A stretch of 64,000 nucleotides of DNA, taken from positions 26,205,457-26,269,456 of the forward strand of contig CM025852.1 in assembly GCA_003952965.2 (NCBI GenBank), read 5' to 3'. The position numbers were made by a program, and so were the translations under genes. Below, piece by piece: positions 23,512-36,011 of this stretch (the stretch's first letter is position 1; every line of letters starts with the position of its first letter). The notes beneath the pieces are model-generated. The model had not been told where the DNA came from. It ran no database searches and worked only from the letters and a program-made list of their open reading frames with translations. Source of the stretch: Morella rubra. Taxonomy: Eukaryota > Streptophyta > Magnoliopsida > Fagales > Myricaceae.

Positions 23512-25597
23512 TCACCTGTTTCATATAGCAGTCATATGTAAATTCCTCATTCTTAAACTTTACGAAATAATGTTTCTTTGTCAAGTTACCGCCTTTAGCC
23601 TTCTACAATTTTGTTTAGTGGAATATTGACCAATTTTGAGGCAATAAACATGGTCTGTGACTAAATAATGGGTGGTTTCATACATATAAAATTGCAAATT
23701 GGTTGAGGAAGATGTCATTAAGAGAAGTATTTATCTGCTGTGAGACTTAAAAGAGTGTAGTTTAATTTGAAGGGAATTCAGCCTTGGGTTGGTAAATTTG
23801 TTATTCAGTCTGTTAATATAGGTGACGGGTACGTTTGATTGGGAACGAACGATGGGAAATAGTTTGGAGTGATAATTCATGTGTCTTCTGCAGCACTTTT
23901 GCTTGGCCCCCACATTGTTTCTACTGATTTCTTCTTTTATCCCCCACATTGCTAAATACTCTTGAGGAAATTTTGTAAATTTTTTTATAATCCATACTTG
24001 ATTTAATCTTGTTTGAGGTCTCGGCGTTGTCTGTAGCCTGTAGGATTTGGTTACAACAAATCTTCTAGTCTTTAGGAAGCGTGAGCAGGAAGAGTAAAAT
24101 TGGCAATTTTTAACCAATTGTTTCTTCATCATTTAAACAAAGCTCACATTAGGAAGGTTGAGCTTCTCCTTTCGGTACATGTCCCAATCACAATGGCCAT
24201 GTGAATGGATGAGGGAGGCGACATGTAAAAAATTGACATTAATTCTCATTCAAAAGCGTACAGACTTGAAGTCCGCTTAGCTCAGTACCTTACTTTCTAA
24301 GTTTGATCGAAGAGTCAGCTACCACTGTGCAGCCCCTTGACGTGTAGTTTTGGATGAAAATCACATACTGCTTATCCTGGGCCAAATCGTGATGCAGGCA
24401 AATAGCCAACAACAAAATATATATATTGAATTAGTAGCATGCAGCTTTTTACTTGATCATGGAATCTTTCAGCTGGATAGCTACTGTGTTGGGACTTGGG
24501 TATGGGATGTGGTGCATACAAAACACCCATCTTCTTTTTATTCTCTAAATCTGTAGTTAATCTGTAGGTAAGTAATCGAATGGTTCTTAGCCGCCCCACC
24601 AAAAGAAGCAGTGGGATTCGGCTAACTTAAAGGGGGTCTTTGTCATCCGCAAGAAACAAGTTCCACAGATAACATTTATCTCTCTCTCTCTTTTTGTGTG
24701 ATATAACTGCAGAAGCGAATGGTGCCCTGCACATCACGCTATTGTCTCCTTTAAGCAATGCCTTAACTCTTAAGTTAAATGGTTGCGGCTGGAGGTTAGG
24801 AGGAGCTGGTGTTATCCGGATGGGTTGCTTTTTCCTATGGGAAACCTTCGTATCTCATGGCCCTGTGCTACAACTTCGAGATCCTTGTCTTTTATCAGGC
24901 TTACAGTGCCACTTTGGAACTTTCTGATATCCCGAAAAATTCACACGGAGAGACGCAAACTAAAACCATGTTACATTCATTTCCAATCTTCTTCTCTCCA
25001 CCCTCAACTCAAAGGGGTAAAATAAAATAAAATAAAAAGCAAAAAAAGGCCCAAAATGGTAATATCCCATCAATAACAACACTATGAAATAGAAATTTGA
25101 TAAGCACTCTTCTATGTAGAGAAGCGCAGTAGCTAGAGCTTTGAAGTTTGCTAAAGTTTGTGCTTTTTGGGTCTCCTCTACATTACTTCTTCTCTGTTTC
25201 GTTTTCGTGTAAACTAGAAGACCTTTATTATCAGTTCATCAGTTGAAGCGGAGAAACGGATGCTCTGAAAATCGGATTACTTGCGCGGTTTTGCACATTT
25301 TTCACTCCGTTACTTTTTAGCTTTTGAGTTCTAAAAACTATGCCATCAAAACCACTTCAAAGCAACTAAAAACTTCGGTTGAAGATAAAAGCAGTTATAA
25401 GGACTTTATTATCCACTCGCAAGAAGTCGTGGCTCAAAGCCAGGATAGACGTAACCATTCTCGTCTCTCTCTTTCTCTGACACAGATCTTTACGTTATAA
25501 CACGTTTGGCATGTTTCATCAAGCACACACAAGTATTCCATTTAACCCCTAATTACCAGGGAAAAGTTGAATGCATACACGTATAATGTGCATGTCG
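23512..25597. other. intergenic, no gene seen
   Basis: About 2 kb of AT-rich DNA. Open frames at 23731-24132 (-) and 24694-25030 (+) have no recognisable homology or codon character. No RNA gene supported. Confidence 0.45.
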
Positions 25598-26030
25598 GGA
25601 AATTGTTGATGCCCATAAGGAACTTGTGACCTCTCTCCATTTTAGTATAAATTGTTTTGTATATGCGTGTGTATATATTAGCTCGGGCATATAGGGCCTT
25701 GCTTGGAGAAGTTCAAATCAAACTGACTCATCTTCCTCTCCGCATGTATTCTCAATAACCATTCTGGGTTATTTTCAATTTCCTCCATGATTGGAAATTG
25801 TTGATTACCAAAAGGAACCTGTAACCTCTCCGTTTCTTCTACATTGATTGATCATATGAGTCTATATAGATAAGCTCACGTATATAAGACCTTGCTTGTC
25901 GAAGTAGACCAACGTCCTTTCTCGGCTTCCTCTCCATAAATTCTCAATCCTCATCCTTGGTCATCATTTCCTCCGTTTTTGGAATTTTTTGATGCCCAAA
26001 AGAAACCTGTAAGCTTTCCATTTATTCTAC
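25598..26030 (+). repeat. diverged tandem repeat upstream of the cysteine protease
   Basis: Units start at 25598, 25793 and 25981 with GGAAWTTKTTGATKMCC, followed by AACCTGTAA and CTCTCC-like blocks. Later parts hold TATATA plus CCTTGCTTG and GAAGT, then CTTCCTCTCC and TTCTCAATAACC. Period is about 190 bp, with 2.3 copies. Each unit seems to carry a TATA-like element, so the repeat amplifies core-promoter and leader sequence. Confidence 0.75.
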
Positions 26031-26080
26031 ATTGCTTTCTTCTCTCCCACTTTTATCCATATCTTCTACTCGTTTCCTCT

Positions 26081-26088
26081 ATATAAAG
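26081..26088 (+). promoter_or_regulatory. TATA box of the cysteine protease locus
   Basis: CTCTATATAAAGC lies about 55 bp upstream of the ATG at 26141. Similar TATA-like sequences occur in the upstream repeat units. Confidence 0.5.
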
Positions 26089-26140
26089 CAGTCCCAAGAT
26101 GCTTCATTTCCCACGTGTGTTGAATCCTACCAAATTGAAA

Positions 26141-27613
<1,473 letters not shown>

Positions 27614-27909
27614 ACAATATCCACCATTTGACTTTGCTTTAGCTCGGTTTCACTTTTCAGCTGATGTTTCTTCTGTTTTAAAAGTTGCATGTCTCATGGC
27701 TTCATGAGCAAATGATATATCGATTATTATGAAATTGTGTCACCCATTGACAAGAAACTCCAGGAAAATACAGAAGGGAACGGTGTTCAATATCTAATAC
27801 AAATAAAGCACACTACTCGTAACTGAGCTTTTTAAATACCAAAAAATAAGTTCCGCCCAAGAACTCCAACATGTATCAGAATCCCAAGAACAGCATCCTC
27901 TGTCATTTC

Positions 27910-30516
27910 TCAACCATAGCATCTGATTGGGTCATTGCAACCCTTTTTGGCAGACTGTTTTCTGCCTCTACCTCCTCCCTTTTCAAGATATTGTTGATGA
28001 TACTCCTCTGCTCTGTAAAATCGTTTTGCCGGAAGTATTTCTGTTACAATCTTCTTATCCTTCCACTCCAACTGCTTAGCTTCCTTTGATTCCTGGGCGA
28101 GCCGAGCCTGGGTCTCATTGTAGTAGTATATTCCTGATCGATATTGGGAGCCCACATCACCACCCTGACACAAAAGTGAATCGCGATTGAAAGGCCTATT
28201 TACATCATGGTGAGAGCTTCAATGTATAATATTCCATGACTACAGTTTTTAACATATCACACAAACAGTAATTTGGTCCATCTTAAGGAAGAGAAAAGGA
28301 GAACTGACTTAACCATTACTTCTGTTGCGTCCAACATTGTCCAAGAAGCCAAGCAAAGGCCATGGCTTTAAAAGGGGAAAGCAAAATCACGGGGCTGCAT
28401 CTATAAGACTGCAAATGATGGGAAAACTATTGATACATTTCATTAATTTTGAAGCTATTCAAGTGACAATGCAGTAGAAGCTTGGGCTGGGGTTTTGAAC
28501 CTAGCCAGGGCTGGTTGGTTGGCAACGCTACAACAAGTGAAAATAGGTTGGTAGGTAGTTTTAAGTCAAATGTTTCATTCAGCAGAAGGCTAAAGCGATG
28601 CTGGTTTTCTTTTTCTGTTTAATGTTTGAATCCTAAGGTTATTCCTAACGACGAAAAAAATCCAAGTTATCGCAGACATACTCTGCTGCTCTAATGAGTT
28701 GAAACATGACCAGGAACCTGATCACAAGCCTGAATAGAAGACGTGCCTTCTTTATGGTGTTTACCTGAAACCTTACCTTAGGATTATAGTCATTGATCTG
28801 ATCTTACTGTCCAAAACCTAACCTAAAATCTTTGCAACTCCATTAAATTAAAATTGAAGTTTGCCATTGCATGGTCATTGTGAGACTCTAATACCACCAA
28901 AAAATAAGATTTTTTATTCAAGAAACACAACTAGACAAAAGCACGTCGAGTAAGTCTGCCTCTCTCTCTAGAACCCTAAAATCACCCGCCCTAAACACTC
29001 CATCTATATTATGTCTCACACTAGAGGTCAATCCTCTTGCAGGAGTTCAAATTTCACCTGGCAGTGTCAACACACATCATCAGCCTTTCTCTTTGCCATG
29101 AAGAACATTAAACTTGGACTGAATCAAACATTCTTAAAAAGTTGTTGTCACCCGTCTTAGCTAAAATTAACTGTCTTAACATTTCCACAAATAAACTTAT
29201 CGCTATCCTATTTTGTTTCCTTCTTTTTTTCCAACTAACAAACCTATATCAACAATCTTAACCTTTCAATTACCCATCATATTGTAAGTTATTAATACAA
29301 TGCTCTTAGATTAGAGATATGAGATCTCAAACTCAAATTGTGTTTTAACCAGACATGTGTATGATTACCACAAACACCATTTTACAGAAACATGTTTACA
29401 TCAAGTTTTAGCACCAGGTCTCAATTCTACTCCCAATTTCCTATTCTACGTATATCCCAGTTCCCCGTCTTACAATTATGTCGCAACAAACAACATAAAC
29501 AGATGTCAAAAATAATGCTCTCTTTACTTGCTAAAACACCCCTCAAAACATATGCCTTACAGTTACACCTTAACCTACACTCCAGTTGTTCTAATCCTAG
29601 TGCGCCGTGCATTCCATGTTCGTGCTTAGATAAATTAGCCACCCAGTTTTTTATTTCGTTTTCACTCAAACAATATAGGGAAATTGACCGAAATTCCCTC
29701 CCACAAATACCATTCGATGCAAGCTCATTGACCAGATGTACCTAGTTGACACAACCACACTACCCTTGGCACCATTTACCAAGCCTTTCAACCTACCCCT
29801 TATCGGCCGAAATCCTAGAATTGTCGGCCTAAAAAATAAGGATCAATTACAAAATACGTACATTAACCCATATGACGACTGACAATATCCATCCCAAACA
29901 ATAAACTTTGTTAGGATCAACAGTGCATTGTCGAATCAATTTTGCCATTAGTGTCAATGTTTATAATTCATGGGAAGACGTATAGCCCACTAAAAACTAA
30001 CTGCAATTAACAAAAGAACTAAAGTTGGAAACTTTTTTGTTTCAACCAAAAAGCTAACGGGAATGAAATAGCTGGAGAAACTAGAACAGAAGATGTATAG
30101 CCCAGCAAAAAATGGGGAGGACTCCACCAGGTCAACTGCCCGTAAAACCGAGAAATTAAGAAACAACATAGAATAGATACCTGGCAGTTGGGGGTTGTCG
30201 GATCATGGCGAGACCAAAAGAGAGAGAGGAGATTGGTGTAGGGGCAAACATCGGGGTCGAACTGGACCCGCACTATCTCGACGTGGTTGGAGGTTCCGGA
30301 GCAGACCAGTCTGTAGGTGGGATCAGGGACGTGACCCTGAGAGTACCCAACCTCGGTCTTCATCACACCGGCCACTCGCTGGAACGCCAGCTCCACTCCC
30401 CAGAAGCACCCGGCTCCAAACTGGGCGAACTCGTGTCCGGGATGATCCGGAGCATCCGCATCCGGGTCCAGAGCAGGACTGCGTCCGCTGTTGTCGTTGT
30501 GAGCAGTGCTGGCCAT
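27910..30516 (-). CDS. MSRA: peptide methionine sulfoxide reductase A (MSRA)
   Basis: Repairs oxidised proteins by reducing methionine-S-sulfoxide, with thioredoxin as usual electron donor. Two exons, 30181-30516 and 27910-28164, joined in phase 0 across an intron of 2,016 bp, give 196 residues. The catalytic motif GAGCFWG (residues about 34-40) holds the active Cys. Other marks are [45 protein letters not shown], then [13 protein letters not shown], and the C-terminal [12 protein letters not shown] with the resolving Cys residues. No transit peptide is evident, which suggests a cytosolic form. The long intron holds no gene that I can support. A 5.3-kb hAT transposon begins 174 bp upstream of the start codon, about 115 bp beyond the TATA box, so distal promoter elements have been displaced. 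Confidence 0.95.
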
Positions 30517-30564
30517 TGCTCAACCTCCAAATCTTCCGTTTGACCAAACAGAGAGCCAGCACGA

Positions 30565-30575
30565 CTATTTATAAT
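30565..30575 (-). promoter_or_regulatory. TATA box of MSRA
   Basis: Minus-strand ATTATAAATAG lies about 50-60 bp upstream of the MSRA ATG and about 115 bp from the hAT element end. Confidence 0.55.
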
Positions 30576-30681
30576 GACTTGAGCAAGATGACTTGTTCAA
30601 AAAATGATTTTTTGTAACATGCAAGACATGTATTGGACATTTCATTAGTCCACACGCACTTTGATCTACGGTCATCTCATA

Positions 30682-30689
30682 AAGATCGT
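30682..30689 (+). repeat. left target-site duplication of the autonomous-type hAT element
   Basis: AAGATCGT directly precedes TAGGGCTGGG. An identical copy lies at 36004-36011. Confidence 0.9.
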
Positions 30690-30904
30690 TAGGGCTGGGC
30701 AACCCCACCGGCGATATGCGGTTTAACCGCTACCGCCACCGCCACCGCTACCGCTTGGCGGCCACCGCCTATAGCGGTAGCGGTAGCGGTACCCACCACC
30801 GGAAAATCCCGGTGGTAATGGCGGTGGCGGTGGCCCCGCTTGACACGCGCGGGGCCACCGCCAACCGCTTGTTATTTTATTTTTTTTTTTTTTCCCTTTT
30901 TGTA

Positions 30905-30951
30905 ATCAAAACGACGTCGTGCTGCTTAATGAGCAACGACGTCGTTTTGAT
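30905..30951. repeat. palindrome in the 5' part of the hAT element
   Basis: ATCAAAACGACGTCGT and its exact reverse complement are separated by 15 bases that can pair further (TGCT/AGCA). The core ACGACGTCGT is itself self-complementary. Could be a transcription-factor or transposase site, or an RNA hairpin in the leader. Confidence 0.85.
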
Positions 30952-32228
30952 CACTTAGTTTAAAAAAAAAAAAACCCTAAAAAGTCTAAACCCCTTCAGC
31001 CTTATTTCCGTGCGCCCCCCCCCCCCCCCCCCCCACTGCCCCCAGACCCCCCCACCGTCCCACGAGGCCCACTCCCACCCACCCCACACCCCACACCCTT
31101 CAGCCCCCTTCAGCAACTCCCTCCGGCGTCCTTCGACGGCAACAACCCTTCAGCCCCCTTCACCGACGGCGTCCTTCCCCGGTGCATTTCACTCCCCACG
31201 ACCTCTTCACCGATTTCCTTCTAGGTAATTCATAATTGCATTGTAAATTTGTATTAGTTAACAAATTGAAATGTACAAGGATCTTTGGAATATACTTGTA
31301 ATGGATCTTGTTCTAGAAGTCCTTTAAAGCTTAAACCATTGCATTTAGCTTAGCTTATGTGACGAAGTTCTTTGTTTTTTTTTTCGGTTTATTGTATATT
31401 TAGGTTGGGATTTTTGTGTTGTTAATGAATTGATTGAGTTGTGTGATTGGAAATGTTGTGGGAATGTCAATTGATGATTTGTTTTACCGTGATTGTGGTT
31501 CTACAGTGCTAGATCTAGGTTTTTATCTCCAAATGCTTATATGCACTTCACGTGTTTGATGTTTTGTCTCAATGAAAAAAACTTTTAAATAATTATGAAA
31601 TGACTTAGTAAAACAACGTATATAACTTGTTTGATGTTTCTTATGAAAATAAAAAAACACATAGCTGTCTCTTTCCTTTTTTTCGTTTTTGTTAATTTCC
31701 TTTCTTTATTTCTTAACATATAATTTAGAAATGGTTCGGGCATTTTAGTCTTCCACAAGACCTAAACAAAAATTGCAAGTGGGGTGGATAGTTGGATACA
31801 CGCCTCCAATTTGAGGTTTCACTTACCAATTGAGATAGTTTGTGAATGGGGCATAAAATTAATCTCCCAGAAAAAAAAACTCATAAAATTATTCTGTTGT
31901 CTTTATATATATATGAATGGGGCATGGGACTCCACCTCTCTTGGTACATGATAATTTGATTGTTAGGCCAAAAATTAGATAACTCTGGAATTTTGATAAA
32001 AGATTTTTTATAAAAATCCACATTGTATGATATAATTTAAAAAGAAATAGATATAATTTAAAAACATAATATTCGATTGTCATGACTCATGATGCTTTGA
32101 TAATTATTTCTAAATATTTTCCTTTTGAAAATTATTAATTTGGCCATTATATTTGATTATATGCTAAGCAGGACTATATAACATAATTTGATTAGTACCA
32201 TTCTATATTGATTCAAACTTCATTTCAG

Positions 32229-34595
32229 ATGGAAACTACTCATAGTGGTGGCAGCTTTACGACACCCACCAGTACTAGTAACGATGTTGATAGTGCTTGT
32301 GCTAGTAGCGGTGGTAATGCCACTGGTACTTCACCCATTGGTTTCACATCATCATCTGCTGAAGAAATGGGTGCAACGACTACAAATGAGCCACGTGGGC
32401 TACCACCCCTACATCCTCAGTCTAAGAAGAGGAAGAATTCTAAGGAGTCGCCAGTGTGGGAGCACTTCACCAGGATTCAACTAGCACCAGAGGAGAATCC
32501 ACTATTGGCTCAGGCCAAATGCAACTACTGTGGTAAGTTATTTCCATGCCATCACAAAAAAAATGGAACTTCTGGGTTGTGGCAACATCATCATGCATGC
32601 TTGTTTTATAAGAGGAAGGTTGGTAATGTTGATGTGAGTCAGATGTTATTAAATCATGATGCTTCTAAAGCCACTGAGAGTGATGTAGGGGTAATGGGTG
32701 TGACTCGAAAATTTGATGAGAAATGTATTAGGAATTTGATTGCAATGATGATAATTGTTGATGAGTTGCCGTTTACTACTGTTCAAAAAAAAGGGTTTAA
32801 GAATTTGATCAATTACCTTGAACCAAGATTTAAGATTCCCTCTAGGTATACTATAATGAGAGATTGTATGCAATTGTATTTGGATGAGAAGGCTAAGTTG
32901 AGGAATGGGTTTAAAGTCAATGGGTATAGGGTTTGTTTCACAACAGATACTTGGACTTCCATTCAGAATTTCAATTACATGTGTGTGACGGGTCATTTCA
33001 TTGATGCTGGTTGGACTTTACATAAGAGGGTGTTATCTTTTCGAAAAGTAGAAGACCATAAGGGTGCCACCATTGCTAAAGAGTTAGAGGATTGTATGTT
33101 TGAATGGGGGATTGAGAGGATCCTCACAATTACAGTAGATAATGCCTCTGCTAATGATGTTGCCATTGATCAAGTGAAAAGGAGGCAGTTGCATGGAGAT
33201 GGGGTTGTATGTGGCCACGATTTTATACATTTGAGATGTTCTGCTCATATTTTGAACTTGATAGTGACGGAGGGCTTAAAAGAGGTTGATGATTCGATAT
33301 CAAAAATTCGAAATATGATTAGATATGTGAAGTCTTCCCCCTCCCGATTGATAGCGTTCAAAAAATGCGTTGAGCGTAGAAATATCCAATGTGGTCAGTT
33401 TTTGACTCTTGATGTTAGTACTCGTTGGAACTCAACATATTTGATGTTGTCTGTGGCTGAGAAGTATCAACGAGCTTTTGAGCTCATGTTGGATGATGAT
33501 GGGGTATTTGTGACATACTTGAAAGAGGATGGGCATGGGAGGAAGGGTTTGGGACCTCCCACATTTGATGATTGGGAGCATATTCGTCACTTCATTAAAT
33601 TTTTAAAATTGTTTTATGATGTGACTTTGAGGATGTCGGGATCGCTTGTGTCTACTGCTAACGTTTATTTTGAGGAGCTTGCTAAGATTCATAGGCATTT
33701 GGTGAAGTATAGTTGCAGTGGGGATAAGTCGCTTGAGGAGATGGCTTTGCGCATGATGACAAAGTATAACAAGTACTGGGGCGATCTTGTTGAAGTGAAT
33801 AGGTTGTTGTTTGTTGCAGCTATGCTTGATCCTCGCTTCAAATTGATGATGTTGGAGTTTTGGTTTAAGAAAGTAATGGGAGAAGAGGAGGGGCGTGGCA
33901 TGGCAACTATTGTGAGAGGCACCTTGAACCGTTTGTTTGAAGAATATAGTGATAGTGGTGCTCATAGCAGTAGTTGCATGGATTTGGCCCATGTAGGACG
34001 TGATGTGGTCATAGAAGGACAAGGGTCAAAGGATGACGACGATGATTGGGATGACTTTGATGAGTATAGGAGATCTCAAACTGCATTGGACTCTAAATCT
34101 GAGGTCGAGAGGTATTTGATGGAGTCTGTTGAGGCTAAGTCCCCTACATTTGATATCCTCATGTGGTGGAAAGTGAACTCCGTGAAATATCCTACCCTTG
34201 CCTGCATAGCTCGTGACGTGTTGGCGATTCCTATCACGACTGTGCCTTCTGAGTCTGTATTTAGTACTGGAGGGCGAGTACTGGATCCATTTCGGAGTTC
34301 CTTAGCACCAAACACTATCCAAGGTCTTATTTGCGCACAAAATTGGTTTAGGAGTGAGCCTGTTGCAGATGAGGATGACATGACTCCAGATATGAATGAA
34401 GATCCACAAAGTTACAAGATGGACGCAGGTAATTCTTTTTTTATATATATATATATATATATAATATTTTAGTTAGTTACTTGCGATTTTTCATGAATAT
34501 ATGACTTTATATGTTAATTATTTCTGACATTGTGTAATTTGGTGTTTGTAGAGTTATCCAATTTGACATCGGATCTTCTAACTATCATTGGTTAG
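32229..34595 (+). CDS. hAT transposase (BED zinc finger, hATC dimerisation)
   Basis: Cut-and-paste DNA transposase. Exons 32229-34428 and 34552-34595 give 2,244 nt for 747 residues. Start chosen at METTHSGG because TTTCAG directly precedes the ATG, suggesting an acceptor of a leader intron whose donor may be near 31225. Domains: BED-type zinc finger (about residues 78-125; SPVWEHFTR, CNYCGKLF and later His/Cys ligands); RNase H-like catalytic core with TTDTWTS and ITVDNASAND supplying Asp residues; C-terminal hATC dimerisation region (FDILMWWK, YPTLACIARDVLAIP, SESVFSTGGRVLDPFRSSL, LICAQNW). No stop or frameshift over 2.2 kb. An acidic run DDDDDWDDFDEY precedes hATC. Without splicing the frame would end in a TA microsatellite at about 34470. 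Confidence 0.93.
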
Positions 34596-36003
34596 GAGGA
34601 TGGAAAGTGGAGCAGCCGAGCAGGGATGTTGTTCTAACTATCATTGACTTTAGTTTGTTTGTTTACGTGATATGTGTTGTTAAATGTACACGTTGAATGT
34701 ATTGTTGAATACTTGAATTGATATGTGCTGTTAAATACTTGCATTACGTCGTAATTTAGGTTTCTGGAATGTGTTTTGCTAATTTAGGTTTGTTGATAGG
34801 TAATAATTCTTTTAGAGTAGATTGTTGAATTAAATGTGGAATGTGGATTATTAGGGAGAAAAAGGCCATGATAAGATACAAATTACAAACTTTTCTATTG
34901 CCATAATCTAATATGGTCATAGAGATAATATATTGTGGCCAACATTTGTCACAATTTCAAATGAATTCTAATTTTCACCATTTGCAAATTGCAAGTTTGC
35001 AATTTGTAAATTGTAATTGTATTTTAGTTTAGCTTATCAATTACCTCCTATTTAAATATTACGTACTAATTCTATTTTGTAAATTATTAAATATTACCGT
35101 GTTAGAAAGGCTTAATCTCCTCTAGTACATCCTTGAAGAAAATTATATATTTAATGTGATAATTTTTGTTTTCTTTATTTCTTTCTTTAATTTAAGCTTA
35201 TGATGTTCTACTTCCTTGGGCTACTAGCCTACTCTTTGATTTTTTCATTTTTTATTTTCTTTTAATATTTTGCGAAAAGAGAGTTTTCTATTGATATTGC
35301 TAATAAGAAATTATGACCATGACATGAAATTCAATTCTATTCATCTAAGATTATTTCCTTTTTACTCACTATTTTATTGACTATTCATCTTGCTAGTTTA
35401 TCTGAGCTTTTTTAAAAAAATTTCCGTTATTTCTCCGTGTTTACGATATTAGCAAGAGAGAGATTTGAGCTCTAGATGGGCCTGCCATTGAAGTGAGAAC
35501 TTGGGACTTTAAGTTCGACTCTTTTTTTTTTTAAGGAACTGTAAATAAAATGAGAAATGAGCTGATCATGGAGTTGTTTAATGAGGTTTGGACTTTGAAA
35601 CACAATTGATAAGCTAAAAAGGCTTAGAAAGAAAGCCCTAAATAACTCACATAAAGCTCTAATAATCCCTTCAAACAAAGGCCCAAAATTTTTGGCTAAG
35701 GCTAAAAGGGCTTAGAAGGAAAGCCTTAAAAAACACTCAAAAGCCCGAAAAAACCCCCCAAAAGCCCAAAAAATAAGCCCAAATAGCTCTAAAGCCCAAG
35801 AAAATTGAATTGGGCTAAAAAATGCCCAGGCCCATAGCATGGGCGGTTCAACCGGAACCGCCCATGCGGTAACCGTCACCGCTACTAGCAGTAACCGCTA
35901 GTAGCGGTAGAGGGGGCGGTAGCCAAAAATGGCTTACCGCCCTGGCGGTGGCGGTGGCGGTTGGGGGCACAACCGCCACTGCTGGTACCGCTACCCAGCC
36001 CTA

Positions 36004-36011
36004 AAGATCGT
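36004..36011 (+). repeat. right target-site duplication of the hAT element
   Basis: AAGATCGT follows the terminal CCCAGCCCTA and is identical to the left copy at 30682-30689. Confidence 0.9.

Larger units (their letters stand above)
30690..36003 (+). mobile_element. complete hAT transposon (5.3 kb) with open transposase frame
   Basis: Begins TAGGGCTGGGCAA; the right end read on the minus strand is TAGGGCTGGGTAG. The terminal repeat is 10 bp exact. Perfect 8-bp target duplications (AAGATCGT) flank it. Both ends carry GC-rich subterminal arrays of ACCGC/GCGGT repeats (about 30712-30868 left, 35845-35995 right), the usual transposase-binding regions in hAT elements. Inside are a 16-bp-arm palindrome (30905-30951), a C run at 31015-31034, an uninterrupted transposase gene (32229-34595) and about 1.3 kb of AT-rich 3' DNA. 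Intact frame plus identical duplications point to a young, possibly still mobile insertion. Confidence 0.93.

Noticed and set aside
24270-24345. tRNA-like string GTCCGCTTAGCTCAGT
   Set aside because: No acceptor stem pairing and no T-loop GTTCRA at the right distance.
27910-28173. Separate small gene for the MSRA C-terminal half
   Set aside because: It joins in phase to the exon at 30181-30516 with clean splice sites and completes a normal MSRA.
31010-31228. Pro/Ser/His-rich open frame in the hAT element
   Set aside because: Low-complexity C-rich DNA, probably the transposase 5' UTR before a leader intron.
32649-34381. Minus-strand open frames opposite the transposase
   Set aside because: Shadows of the transposase frame; no family resemblance.
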